64,000 bases of DNA, taken from assembly GCA_027487485.1 (NCBI GenBank), contig JAIYDN010000069.1:33197-97196 (forward strand). Reading direction: 5' to 3'. Below, in pieces: positions 43,827-53,600 of the stretch. Origin of the DNA: Planctomycetaceae bacterium. Lineage in GTDB: Bacteria; Planctomycetota; Planctomycetia; Pirellulales; Pirellulaceae. Under the pieces are notes generated by a model. That model was not told the origin of the DNA. It searched no databases and saw nothing but the letters and a program-made list of their open reading frames with translations. Made by a program: the position numbers and the translations under genes. Positions within the stretch are counted from its first letter, which is position 1, and each line of letters opens with the position of its first letter.

Positions 43827-45414
43827 TTGCGCGCTTGATCTCAACATCGTTCTTTTGAGGCGTTCCAGGTGTGCTGCGGCCGTCGCGGATGTACTTTTCT
43901 AAAACCTCTTTCAGCTCCGTCACCAACTCGGGTTTGTGTTCGTACTGATTGTAGCGCTGAGCAAGGTCCTCGCGAACGTTGAAGAGCTCTCCCGGTTTTG
44001 AATGCACGGTATAGCCACGCTCTTTTTTGAGCCACTCGGGTTCACCGTTGCCTCCATTGTCGTCACCGCTGGGTGCATCGATAAGAACCCAATCCCCTTT
44101 GCGAATGGCAAACTTGCCCCGAGCACTATGATGCACCGTCGCTTCTCGAATCGGTGTGGTGAGCTCCTCACCAAGAAATGCGGGTAACATACTCACGCTA
44201 TCTTCTGCCGCATTGTCGGGTAATTCATGTCCCAAAATTGCAGACACCGTCGCCATGAAATCTACATGGCACATTGTTTCGTCGCTAACGGTTCCCGATG
44301 GAATCTTCCCAGGCCATCGAGCCATAAACGGAACACGATGCCCACCCTCCCACGCATCACGCTTGGCACCGCGAAGGTCCCCCGAGCTGCGATGCCCGAA
44401 TTGTTGAACGCGATCGTAAGCGCCCGGTCGTACCTCGCCAGTCACTTCAGCACCGTTGTCGCTGGTAAAGATCACAAGCGTATTGTCGGCAACTCCTGCA
44501 CGATCGAGTGCATCGAGCAATTGCCCGACACTCCAGTCCGTCTGATGAACAAAGTCACCATAAAGTCCGACTTGTGTCTTACCGACAAAATCAGCAGATG
44601 GAACAACCGGGTAATGAGGTGAAGTCAGCGCGAAGTAAAGGAAGAATGGCTTCTTGGTTTGCGCTGTTGTCGTAACCCAGTCTACGGCATGGGTAGTAAG
44701 CCCAGGTAGGATATCTTCCAGCTTCCACCCAGGTACCATTGGGCCAGGGATATTGAAGAGGCCGCCTTGACTGGGCACCGTTGGAATACCGACTGTTCGA
44801 TCGTTATGGATGAAACAGTAGGGAGGGTAGTTCGGGACGATGGTCCCAAAGTAATGATCAAAACCTCGAGCAAGCGGCCCATCGCTAATCGGCTTGGTAA
44901 AGTCGACATTGCTGAGGGGGTTCTTCGCTCCACCCATGGGCGGCTTGCCATCGTTCGTGGCATAGTTCTGACCTAAATGCCACTTGCCGATACAAGCGGT
45001 GGCATAACCATGTTGCTGGAGCATTTCGCCGACCGTCAATCGATCTGCTGAGATAAGCGGTTTATCCCAGGGGCCGAGAACGTTGCGTTGCAATCGCGTG
45101 CGCCATGCATAACGACCTGTTAGCAATGCATAACGAGTCGGAGTGCAGACGGATGATGGCGAATGGGCGTCGGTAAATCGCAATCCTTGACTTGCCAGCT
45201 GATCCAATCGTGGCGTAGGAATCTTGGACTCCGAGTTGTAACAACCGAGATCACCATAACCTAGATCGTCTGCGAGAATGTAGACGATGTTGGGCTTTTC
45301 AGAAGCCTGGTTCGCATCAGCCATGACAACGCAAAACAAAACAATCGCTGCAATGCTGTTCACGTTTCCGTGGAGCATAAGCAAGACAAGTTTCCAAATC
45401 GTGTTCATTTTCAT
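43819..45414 (-). CDS. Formylglycine-dependent sulfatase (arylsulfatase A family), exported
   Basis: The 531-residue protein has a signal peptide (about 1-36). The catalytic motif is Cys90-T-P-T-R (SSVCTPTRYALLTGR), where Cys90 is converted to formylglycine. Calcium ligands Asp49-Asp50 sit in ILADDLGYGD and the later pair in FTSDNGAE. 'GKWHLGQN' and 'PFFLYFALTSPHYPV' complete the fold. It removes sulfate esters from polysaccharides, a typical trait of marine planctomycetes. The last residues and the stop codon (TAA) are encoded by a half copy of the palindromic repeat, which may have replaced an older 3' end. Confidence 0.92.
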   Translation of the reverse strand: MKMNTIWKLVLLMLHGNVNSIAAIVLFCVVMADANQASEKPNIVYILADDLGYGDLGCYNSESKIPTPRLDQLASQGLRFTDAHSPSSVCTPTRYALLTGRYAWRTRLQRNVLGPWDKPLISADRLTVGEMLQQHGYATACIGKWHLGQNYATNDGKPPMGGAKNPLSNVDFTKPISDGPLARGFDHYFGTIVPNYPPYCFIHNDRTVGIPTVPSQGGLFNIPGPMVPGWKLEDILPGLTTHAVDWVTTTAQTKKPFFLYFALTSPHYPVVPSADFVGKTQVGLYGDFVHQTDWSVGQLLDALDRAGVADNTLVIFTSDNGAEVTGEVRPGAYDRVQQFGHRSSGDLRGAKRDAWEGGHRVPFMARWPGKIPSGTVSDETMCHVDFMATVSAILGHELPDNAAEDSVSMLPAFLGEELTTPIREATVHHSARGKFAIRKGDWVLIDAPSGDDNGGNGEPEWLKKERGYTVHSKPGELFNVREDLAQRYNQYEHKPELVTELKEVLEKYIRDGRSTPGTPQKNDVEIKRATP

Positions 45415-45462
45415 CTTGATACTAGTTCCACAGAAATAAACTCAAACTACCATCAAGCCTCA

Positions 45463-45639
45463 ACGCCGTAACTTCGCTAGCGCTTGTTACGGCCTACAAG
45501 GCCGTGTAGGCCGTAACAAGCCAGCTTTGGGGCGCAGTTACGGCAATGCACGCCAGCGAACATCAACCCAAATCAATATACGTCAAACGTGAATAAGCCC
45601 CCACTGCCGTAACTTCGCTAGCGCTTGTTACGGCCTACA
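45463..45639. repeat. Second palindromic taggccgtaac element with solo arm
   Basis: A solo right arm lies at 45463-45498 and a full 134-bp element at 45506-45639. Together they fill the gap between the sulfatase and the HExxH gene. The element's right arm runs into the 3' end of the HExxH gene and contains its TAG stop (45618-45620). Confidence 0.82.
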
Positions 45640-46418
45640 ACAGGCACGCCCCATAGCTTCCCTAATAAAGCATGCATCTCGGGGTCATGCCGAAAGAGTT
45701 CCTCGCGAGTAAAAGGAAAGAAATCGTTTCGGAAGAAGTACGCTTCGGTCGCTTCGGCGAAATACTCCATCGCATTGGTCATTGCGTAAGCCCTTTCGAA
45801 TGTGCCGGGCTTGTCGTTACCAAAAGTGCGTTCGACACGATCATATTTTCCACTTTGCTTGGCTCGTGTATATGCCGCTTGGATTTCTGCATTGTCAAAA
45901 CTGTCTGGCAGCGATCGAAAATGATACGCGTGAGCCAATTCGTGCAGTGCGAAGTTTGGCATTCTCTGCATCTCCGCTTCGAAATCATGAACACCGGAAA
46001 ACTCGACAGCTTGCGCCATTGCAGGGTCTCTACCATTGTCCCGCAACCAACCCGCCCCTGGATGAAACTCCGCTCCGCTTTGCCCCTCCTTGTAGGACGG
46101 TGAAAAATAGAGCGGAACCTTCTTCATCTCAGCCACCGCTTCCGCCGGTACATCTCGTACGATCTCATCTAACATCTTCTTCAAACCCTGGATCGCTTTC
46201 TCTGTATCGTCAGCCTCATTCTCAAGAAGCTTCCTCGCAATGTGAACTTGCCATCCAGAGATGTCGCGAGTCTCGCGATCGATCGGTTTCGAATTATCAA
46301 TTGGCGGACTCGTTGTTGTTGTATCTTCCGCTTGCACCCGAACGCAAAGAGGTGACATGCCTAGCATGAATGCCAATACAACTGCCCTTACCCTAAAATC
46401 CAATGCAACTTTGTTCAT
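45618..46418 (-). CDS. Secreted zinc-metallopeptidase-like protein (HExxH)
   Basis: The 266-residue protein starts at ATG 46418 (MNKVALDFRVRAVVLAFMLG), a signal peptide with cleavage near VQAED. An earlier ATG lies 12 bases upstream. The probable zinc site is HELAHAYHF with a downstream glutamate in EYFAEATEAYF, an arrangement seen in gluzincin peptidases. It has no clear relation to a named family that I can state. The C-terminal VVGRNKR and its stop are encoded by the palindromic repeat, suggesting a replaced terminus. Substrate unknown. Confidence 0.7.
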   Translation of the reverse strand: MNKVALDFRVRAVVLAFMLGMSPLCVRVQAEDTTTTSPPIDNSKPIDRETRDISGWQVHIARKLLENEADDTEKAIQGLKKMLDEIVRDVPAEAVAEMKKVPLYFSPSYKEGQSGAEFHPGAGWLRDNGRDPAMAQAVEFSGVHDFEAEMQRMPNFALHELAHAYHFRSLPDSFDNAEIQAAYTRAKQSGKYDRVERTFGNDKPGTFERAYAMTNAMEYFAEATEAYFFRNDFFPFTREELFRHDPEMHALLGKLWGVPVVGRNKR

Positions 46419-46511
46419 TAAGTTTTCCAATCGGCAAGAAATGGTGTCACCCCAATCGAAGATGGATTGTACGAGGTAAGTCTACCAAGTTTAATTCAAC
46501 TTCTGGATCGC

Positions 46512-46844
46512 GTAGCCGGACTGGCCCCAGTTCGGTTGGCGTGTGCGCCCGAAGTCTGGCGACTCCGGCTACGAAGGTTGGCACGCTGGGTGAAGTGATT
46601 TGTGAGAATCTGGAAGTCCTGAGTCCTGAAATGTAAAATCAAAAACGGTAGCCGGACTGGCCACAGTTCGGTTGGCGTGTGCGCCCGAAGTCTGGCGACT
46701 CCGGCTACGAAGGTTGGCACGCTGGGTGAAGCGATTCGCGAGAATCTGGAAGTCCTGAGTCCCGAAATGTAAAATCAAAAACGGTAGCCGGACTGGCCAC
46801 AGTTCGGTTGGCGTGTGCGTCCGAAGTCTGGCGACTCCGGCTAC
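46512..46844. repeat. 136-bp tandem repeat, about 2.5 copies
   Basis: Units start at 46512, 46648 and 46784. Each begins with a 61-bp hairpin whose arms are gtagccgga...tccggctac, followed by a 75-bp linker; the third unit stops after the hairpin. It fills most of the gene-free stretch 46419-46898. The open frames across it on the minus strand are an artefact of the repeat. Confidence 0.9.
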
Positions 46845-46898
46845 GAGTTAAAGTCGAACTTTCGTCCCCGATTCAATAACATAACTGGAGTGGAAATC

Positions 46899-47393
46899 AT
46901 GAAAATCAGTGGTTGGGTGCGTGGAACATTGCATGCCGGATTTTGGCTGTGTGGAGTTTTCTTCTTGTGCGGGATGGTTGAAGCGGCGGACCACCCTGCG
47001 TTTCAACCGGTGAAAGAACTTTTTGCCGCGATGTCCAAACATGACGGCATGGCAATGCAGGAGACTTCAACACAGGACTTCCAACTACTCGAACATGGCG
47101 AGGACTGGACGATGCTACAACTTGTAGATGCGGTCCAGCCCAAGGGGAAACCCTATGTGCGCAAAAACTTCTTTAACCAGATTCGAGCTCTTCAAAAAGG
47201 GGATGTCGCATGGGTGAGCTATTGGAACAAGGCTGAGATTACTCGTGATGGCGGACTTCGGACCGTCGTGTGGCTTGAAAGCGCCGTGGTGGTCAAAGAG
47301 GACGACCGCTGGAAAGTTCAACTGTTGCATTCGACTCGTTTGGAACCAGACAACCACCCAAAAAATATGGAATGGGTTCAGTTCGAAGAATAA
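46899..47393 (+). CDS. Exported SnoaL/DUF4440-like protein
   Basis: The 164-residue protein has a signal peptide (MKISGWVRGTLHAGFWLCGV, cleaved near VEAAD). It is followed by an NTF2-like cone fold: an N-terminal helix 'FQPVKELFAAMSKHDGMAMQ', then strands 'VAWVSYWNKAEITRDGG', 'TVVWLESAVVVKEDDRWKVQ', and a closing 'LLHSTRLEP'. These small secreted folds bind ligands or act as enzymes of many kinds; no catalytic residue can be named. The ATG at 46899 has GGAG a few bases before it. It stands alone, after the tandem hairpin repeats. Confidence 0.7.
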   Translation: MKISGWVRGTLHAGFWLCGVFFLCGMVEAADHPAFQPVKELFAAMSKHDGMAMQETSTQDFQLLEHGEDWTMLQLVDAVQPKGKPYVRKNFFNQIRALQKGDVAWVSYWNKAEITRDGGLRTVVWLESAVVVKEDDRWKVQLLHSTRLEPDNHPKNMEWVQFEE

Positions 47394-47592
47394 TGCGGAA
47401 AGAGTTAAAAACCGTAGCTATTAGTGCCGCAGCTTGGAAATGACCTTGAGTAGGGAAACCCCAAAATCACAACCCGCAGCGTGAGCAAGGGGCAGAATCA
47501 CAAGGACTTCCCTCACTTCCCGACTTGTTGATTAAAAGCTCTTTCAATTGCATTTCGATTACCGGGCAGCCATTGGTGCGGCAAGTTGATGG

Positions 47593-48441
47593 TCAGATCT
47601 CCACTTGCCCGTCGATACAAGTGACGCTGTGCCCACCGATCCAGATATTTCCCTCGTCATCGCGTTCCACAAAGACTCGTCCTCGTCGGGCGAGTGCTGT
47701 GCCTTGAGCGGCGACGTAACGCTCTGGGGCCAAACCAGCTTCGATGAACCACTGCGCCAGAGCTGCATTCAAACTTCCCGTCACGGGGTCTTCGGTCATG
47801 CCATTGTTGCCAGGGAAGAACGCTCGCACTTCAAACTGTGTGTCCCCTTCTGCTCTTGGCCCGACCACTCCAATATCCAACCCAGAAAGCAAAGTTAGTT
47901 CGGGCTTGATTGCCAAAACGTCTTCTGCACTGCGAAGCATTACTGCACGCCAATTCGGGCCGTTGTCGCACCAAGAGTGTGCCGTGATCTCGGCTCTCGA
48001 AATCCTCAGCCCACGGGCTATCTGTTCCACGTCACATTCATCCAGCGGGCCGCTCTTGATTCGCGGAGGCGCTGCGAATGCTAGTCGCGAACCCTCTCTG
48101 CGAATTCTTACCAAACCTGCGCCACACTCCTGAATGATGGTTGCCCCCTTCGGCGAACCACCACTCTCCAGCCACGCATGGCAAGTGCCCAAGGTAGGAT
48201 GCCCCGCAAAAGGAAGTTCGCGACCAGGGCAGAAGATACGGACACGGTAATCTGCACCGGCGGCTGCACCTTGCGGAGTGGGAGGGAGCAAGAACGTGCA
48301 TTCAGAAAGATTCGTCCAATTGGTGAAGTGCTGCATGGCGGCCGTTTCGAGTCCTTCGCCATCCATGACAACAGCCAAGGGGTTGCCGAGATAAGCCTCA
48401 TCCGTAAAGACATCCATCTGTTTGAATCTTCGCTGCACCAT
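47593..48441 (-). CDS. PhzF family isomerase-like protein
   Basis: The 282-residue protein of the PhzF/diaminopimelate epimerase-like fold has two similar halves. The N-terminal half shows 'MDVFTDEAYLGNPLAVVMDG' and the catalytic Glu in NLSECTFLL. The C-terminal half shows 'VRAFFPGNNGMTEDPVTGSL', with the conserved DPVTGS. Members isomerise small ring acids; only a few have known substrates. I take ATG 48441 (MVQRRFKQMDVFT) as the start. The frame is open to 48507. No phenazine genes surround it. Confidence 0.85.
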   Translation of the reverse strand: MVQRRFKQMDVFTDEAYLGNPLAVVMDGEGLETAAMQHFTNWTNLSECTFLLPPTPQGAAAGADYRVRIFCPGRELPFAGHPTLGTCHAWLESGGSPKGATIIQECGAGLVRIRREGSRLAFAAPPRIKSGPLDECDVEQIARGLRISRAEITAHSWCDNGPNWRAVMLRSAEDVLAIKPELTLLSGLDIGVVGPRAEGDTQFEVRAFFPGNNGMTEDPVTGSLNAALAQWFIEAGLAPERYVAAQGTALARRGRVFVERDDEGNIWIGGHSVTCIDGQVEI

Positions 48442-48603
48442 TTTGACTAGCTCCAGGATCGTGAAAACATTCATTGTACGATTTTCAAGATCACCGTCAC
48501 GTAGCATGATGCTGTGTTTAGGACTCTCAGCAGAAGTTACAATGCTGCGAGCTTGAGATGGTTGACGGCACTGTGATTAGGTGGGCGGAGCCTCCAAGGC
48601 AGT

Positions 48604-48999
48604 GCGTGCCCAGGCAGAGCCAGGGTACGAGAGCAATTCATTTGCTAGCTGAGACAGACAACTGCTCGACTTTGGTTATACATACCAAGGCCAGCCACAG
48701 GGCGCGGTATCGTCCGTCTTCGCCACGCCTCATAAGGTAGCACGTGGTGCTGTCGACGGCCACATCTCTCAAGCTTTCGATTTCGTAACACGATCCATCA
48801 TTCATGGTTACACGCACGGGTCCGTGTTCAATCGCCTGCAGGAGCGTTTCGCGATCCATATTCATTCCACCGGAGCAACAGAATCGATCTAGAAGGGAAA
48901 CCAACTACATTACAGTATTGTACGCCAAGTTTTCGGATGGGGCAACAAATCAGATCTTCCCTCGTTCCCTCGTGCCCAGGCTCCGTCTGGGTACGAGGG
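48604..48999. repeat. Two cgtgcccagg hairpins flanking a small gene
   Basis: A hairpin at 48967-48999 (arms ccctcgtgcccag / ctgggtacgaggg, 12 of 13 paired) and a degenerate copy at 48604-48634 with the same arms lie on either side of the small 48638-48865 gene. They resemble the scattered REP-like hairpins of planctomycetes. Confidence 0.65.
48638..48865 (-). CDS. Small hypothetical protein
   Basis: I do not recognise this 75-residue protein. It begins MNMDRETLLQAIEHGPVRVT. Then come 'MNDGSCYEIESLRDVAVDS' and a strand 'YRALWLALVCITKVEQL'. It reads as a small beta barrel-like or SH3-like fold, similar in style to short planctomycete proteins that carry a 'DGR-F-V-H-P' pattern. No signal or membrane segment. 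The longer start at 48904 is less likely. It lies between two repeat hairpins. Confidence 0.5.
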   Translation of the reverse strand: MNMDRETLLQAIEHGPVRVTMNDGSCYEIESLRDVAVDSTTCYLMRRGEDGRYRALWLALVCITKVEQLSVSASK

Positions 49000-49006
49000 T
49001 GAACGA

Positions 49007-49861
49007 TCAATTTTTCCAACCCTGACTCAACTTGCGGATGTGTTCCGGGTTCGAACCGCAGCAGGCACCGATGATTTGTGCAGACCAGGTTTGTGCTTGT
49101 TGGAGATAGCCTTCGGGGTCGGTGGAGTCGGTGTTGGTCCAGCCTTGTTCATCGTCTACGTAGCCGATGTTACCATAGGCCATGAGCGGGAAGTCTTCAC
49201 CACATACGGTGCGTAACTCGGTGAGTGGCTGAGCAATGGTATGGGCCGGCATGCAGTTCACACCCAGTGCTTTGACTCCGAGTGGCATGAGCAATTCGGC
49301 GGCATGAGTGAGTGTCTCACTGGAGAGAACGCGGCCTTTCTTATCGCAGACAAATGTGACCCATGTGGGTAGGCCAGTGGCAATAGCGATCTTGGCGGCA
49401 ATCACCGCTTCGCCGATGGAATTCATCGTCTCGATGAGAAGTAAGTCAACGCCACCGTCCACTAAATGTTCAATGCGTTCGGTATGCTCGTCGAGGCATT
49501 CTTTGGCGGGCGGCACGAGATCGGGGCGATAACAATCCTCAAGTGTAGAAAGGGAGCCGGCGATGAGCGCTGGCTTTCCAAATTCAGCAACTGCCTCTCT
49601 GGCTATGGCTACTGCGCGCAAGGTTAGCTCTCGAGCGGAGAAGCCTTTGCCAGCCAGGACTCGTCGGTGGGTGCGAAAGGTATTGGTGGTGATGATGTCC
49701 GCACCGGCGAAGAGGTAATCCAGATGAACCTGGCGTAGGACATCTAGCCCTGCGTCCGTGGTGAGCGCATTGGCCGACCATAAAGGCAAACCGGTGTCTA
49801 TACCACGGCGATTGAGTTCAGTGCCAGTGGCACCATCTAATAGAAGTCGTTTCGAGTTCAC
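49007..49861 (-). CDS. Homocysteine S-methyltransferase family protein
   Basis: The 284-residue zinc-dependent TIM barrel transfers a methyl group to homocysteine. It starts with 'LLLDGATGTELNRRGIDTG', has 'GADIITTNTFRTHRRVLA', and the zinc cysteines in 'LGVNCMPAH' and 'IIGACCGSNPEHIRKL'. It is most like the MmuM/BHMT group that uses S-methylmethionine or betaine; no B12 domain is present, so it is not MetH. It follows the GNAT gene by two bases and shares its transcript. Confidence 0.88.
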   Translation of the reverse strand: MNSKRLLLDGATGTELNRRGIDTGLPLWSANALTTDAGLDVLRQVHLDYLFAGADIITTNTFRTHRRVLAGKGFSARELTLRAVAIAREAVAEFGKPALIAGSLSTLEDCYRPDLVPPAKECLDEHTERIEHLVDGGVDLLLIETMNSIGEAVIAAKIAIATGLPTWVTFVCDKKGRVLSSETLTHAAELLMPLGVKALGVNCMPAHTIAQPLTELRTVCGEDFPLMAYGNIGYVDDEQGWTNTDSTDPEGYLQQAQTWSAQIIGACCGSNPEHIRKLSQGWKN

Positions 49862-49863
49862 GA

Positions 49864-50331
49864 TCAGGTATTATCCCTTCGGGAAAACAATCGTTCGAAA
49901 ACCACATAGCACGTTTCGCTGAAGCCGAGTCGCCGGTAACTTTCTCGCGCGGTTTCGTTTTCTCGCTCCATGTACAGGCGTATGCCGCAGCAATCTAGGT
50001 CCGCTTCACCGAGATCCTTAATGTGCGTGAAGAGCGTGCGGAACACTCCCTGGCTGCGAAAATCGGGATGAAGATAAACGCTTTGAATCCACCAAAGCTC
50101 GCCATTTCTCCAATCGCTCCACTCGAAGGTGTGCGCGGCTTGCCCTACGACTTGGCCATCAATCACGGCTACGAAGTACCTTCCCCTTTTGGATTCGGAA
50201 ACAAAACGACTGACTCCGTTGGTTACCGTCACGGGATCGAGTTCCCGTCCTTCGGTTTCACGGCACAGGGCGACATTAAACTGAGTGATGGTGTCCACGT
50301 CGGTGGATAAGGCCTGTCGGATCTCAATCAT
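49864..50331 (-). CDS. GNAT family N-acetyltransferase
   Basis: The 155-residue protein starts at ATG 50331 (MIEIRQALSTDVDTITQFN); the longer frame from 50520 reads through the repeat element and is not real. Motif A of the acetyl-CoA site is 'VYLHPDFRSQGVFRTLFTH', and the C-terminal 'LYMERENETARESYRRLGF' is typical. Acceptor substrate unknown. First gene of a two-gene unit with homocysteine methyltransferase. Confidence 0.85.
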   Translation of the reverse strand: MIEIRQALSTDVDTITQFNVALCRETEGRELDPVTVTNGVSRFVSESKRGRYFVAVIDGQVVGQAAHTFEWSDWRNGELWWIQSVYLHPDFRSQGVFRTLFTHIKDLGEADLDCCGIRLYMERENETARESYRRLGFSETCYVVFERLFSRRDNT

Positions 50332-50408
50332 GGTTTGTTTCGTAAGTACCTGTTGTGCATTGGAAATCTCTAAGACAGGTTTTGAAACTTCTCGCCGATC
50401 GCCACCAA

Positions 50409-50580
50409 CTTCACCCTCCCCAAACAGCGTTTGGGGAGGGGCAGCCCGCGGTAGCGTGGCTGGGGAGGGGCGTCCGCATCGTTTGCAACTCGATGAACCG
50501 CGACCAGCTCTCCCCGGCAATCTCGCTTTTGGCTCGATTGACGACCCTCCCCGACCGCTTCGCTGGGAGGGTGAAGAGTG
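50409..50580. repeat. ccctcccc hairpin repeat cluster
   Basis: The hairpin ccctccccaaa-cagcg-tttggggaggg (50414-50440) is followed by a second part ending near 50480 and by a third related arm near 50542-50575. The first 72 bp recur in reverse orientation at 63877-63950. It occupies most of the gap 50332-50619. Confidence 0.75.
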
Positions 50581-50619
50581 ATTTTTGTGGTGATCAACGA
50601 GAATGGCCCTGATTTCACA

Positions 50620-53600
50620 CTACTTCTTAATGAGTTTTAGGTTTGCTTCGGCAAAGCCTTTGCCCATCTGAGCAAAGATTTTTGCGCTGCCAAAATAGTG
50701 GTAGCCGCCATTGGATGCGCCCTTGAGTGCTTCTTTATCTTTGGGTGAAAGGACTTCCTCTAAAGCGAGGTCGAGCTCCTTCTGATCCGTTTTGGTGATT
50801 CCCTCGATCCATGCATCGAGAGCAGCATAATGTGCAGCATCATGAGCGGCATCATGTTCTGGGGAGTCCGGTGAGTATTGGTCATTGGCATAGACCGCCA
50901 AGACGTTCTTTCCTTTCTTTAAATGTTGAGTCTGTTCTTGATCGAGAACGATAGATCGGTATTGAGGCTTGTCGTTCCACCAGATGTAGGTGTGAATCTT
51001 GTGGCCATTCAAGTAAACATGAAACCCTTGCCTCGCCAAAATCGCGATGCGGTAGGAATCGTAGTCGAGGTTATCTACTTCGAAAGTGGAACGCATGAGC
51101 AAGAATTCTTCTTTGCCCCATTTGGATGCATGTTTGTCCAACTTGATTCCGCTGTGGTTCCATACGCCCTTGCCGATGGGCGCTTTGCCTTCTGTCCATT
51201 GGCTGTCGTCGAAGTCAGGCTTAGACCAAGCCTCCATTCCGGCTGGTAGCGTGATGTCACGGAATCGCCTGTCGGTGAACTCTTCCAGTTTGTCTTTCTT
51301 TTCGGTGGCATCCACCGTGACGAAGCGCCAGTTTCGCTCCTGTGGCAAAGGCTCACCAATTGGCTTCCAGTACTTATCCCATTTTCGTTTCGTATTGAGC
51401 GTACCATCTGCTTTCAATGTGTGAGCGGTGCCGACGATATCGTTATACTCGCCTTGTTTGGGTTCTGCTGCTTCGATGTCACGATCCCAAAAAGGGGCGG
51501 TATCGACAGCAACCACATTTTCCTGGAACTCGGGCATGGAGGCGGGAGCGGCCATGGCTTTTCGGAAGTTGACGTTCTTTTCGCCATCGACACCGAGTAC
51601 GCCGATAACGAATGGCATCTGCGGGGCGTCAAGGTCGTTGCGCACGTCGCGGATGAAGTGTGCCAAGAGCCGCGAGTATTCGTCATAATTGCCATTCGGA
51701 TAAGTCTGGCCATCAACAAGATCATTGAAACCCTGAAGCCATACAAAACCCGCAACTTCATAACCCACTGCGGGATCATAAGCGGGGCAGACTCGAGCTG
51801 GATCTGCGAGCACCTTTTTCACGTGCTCGACCATCATTCGGTAAAACACACCTGAGGCAGCTTCCTTGTCTTCCTGCCATTTCTTTCGATCCTTTAGTTT
51901 GGGAATACCGTGGGCTCCGTTCGGGTGTTTGTCCCACTCCTCTTGTACCTGCTTGGGCAGTTGGTATGTCCCGGCACTGGGGGGACGAAATTCGGTATTG
52001 AGCGACCTGCCGCCCCAAGCGGTCTTGATGATCAGGATTGGTTCCTTCAGTTCCTTCTGCATTATAATCCCAAAGGTGAACTCAGGCCCGATCTTTCCAC
52101 CATCCTTGGTGGGTTGGTCTCCGCGTGCGCCAAAGCCTGCGGTCAATTTCCCCAAGCCTTCACCATTCGCGCTGCCATCATAAGGCCCGGTCAGATAGGA
52201 CATCCAGACCTTGTCACAGACGCGAGGCGTTCCATCGGGATTGCGCATTTCTTTGAGTAAGGGTGCGGTGGCTGGATCTTTGCCGATGTAGTCAAAGGTC
52301 CGGATTTCAGCATGCCCTTCCATGTTCGATTGGCCAGCAAGGATGAATACTTTGAGAGGGGTTTTCGCGGAATTACTCCCCTGCCCATTGGCTTTCTGCT
52401 GCTTTGCTACCGGTTCCGTTTGGTTGAGCCGGATGAGTTTGGGTGTGTCGGTCGATAGCTCAATGGCGCGAATCGTATCCCGTACCGACTTAGCTTTCCG
52501 CTTCATCAGTTCCGCTGGGAAGTCCTGTTCGTCCTTCTCGTAGTAGTCGGCGAGCTTAGTCAGTTCAGGTATAACCGACTTTGCATGGGTGCCATAGCTG
52601 AGAAGGATGGTCATCAGTTCCGGCGTCCGCAACTCGCTTGCCCATGGGTTTTGCTCCCTTGCATAACGGACGCATGCCTGGATCCCTTCTTCGATGCGAT
52701 GCGTGGCAAAGATGCGAAGCCCCTCTACTCGAATACCGTCAGCAAACATCTCACCACTCGGGGCTGGTTCGATGATCGCCTGATAGATGGCGGGGAATAG
52801 CGGCTTGATGTCTCGGGCAGAAAGGTTTTGGTAAACCGAACTGAAACTTCCTCGGGCATGGCCGTCTTCATTCTTTAGGCCAGCTCGCACCGCTTTGTAT
52901 AGCGATTCGCGGTCAACGCCATCCAGAGAACCACCGAGCATTCCGTCACCATCGAATAAGGCAAACGCGAGATAACGTTGTTGCATGCCGCGGGGATCGT
53001 TGACCTTGTCCACTTCAGCCAATAATTCCAACAGCTTCGGGACAGCGACTTTAGCTGCTGGCCCGATCTTGGCTAATGCATCTGCCGCTCTGACGCGGAG
53101 CCAAAGGTCCTTGTCGTCAAGGCATTTCTGCAACAAATCCACCGCCGGTTCGGCCCGCTGGCCAAGACTGCTAATGGCTTGGCATGCACCATAGCGTGCG
53201 TCGAGATTGGAAGCGTCGAGCAGTTTGACTATCGCTGGAATCGGCGCCTCTTTGCGACGGCCGAGCGCCATGGCGGCCCGCTCTCGAACGACTGGCGACC
53301 AACTGCCGAGCCGCTCAATAAGCTGATCGACAGTGAGTTTGTCGTACGTGCTAGTTCGGTCTTTGTTATCCCATCCACGGCCGTCGGCGATTAGAGATTC
53401 TGCAGCCCCCGTGTCCAGGCTCGGGACGAAAGACTTGCCAGCGCCGGTCAGCCGAATCTTCTTCAGCGGCATGGCGTAGGCCAACAGGTAAGTACCCGTA
53501 GCATCGAACCCGGCAAAGCTATCGTTGTCGGGTTCGGGAGGACCTTGGTGCGGGTAGCTTTCGTCCCAGCGACGTGCTAGGTCAAAGTACCATGTGCCGA

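Noticed and set aside
43666-45639. Composite transposon carrying the sulfatase
   Set aside because: The flanking elements are short palindromes with no transposase. They are better read as separate insertions at gene ends.
46512-46844. CRISPR array
   Set aside because: Units are 136 bp with identical linkers as well as hairpins. There are no unique spacers and no cas genes.
49040-49075. Possible tRNA T-loop (gggttcgaacc)
   Set aside because: It lies inside the homocysteine methyltransferase gene and no cloverleaf can be drawn around it.
50332-50520. N-terminal extension of the GNAT gene
   Set aside because: It reads through the ccctcccc repeat and lacks a protein-like pattern; the ATG at 50331 fits the family start.
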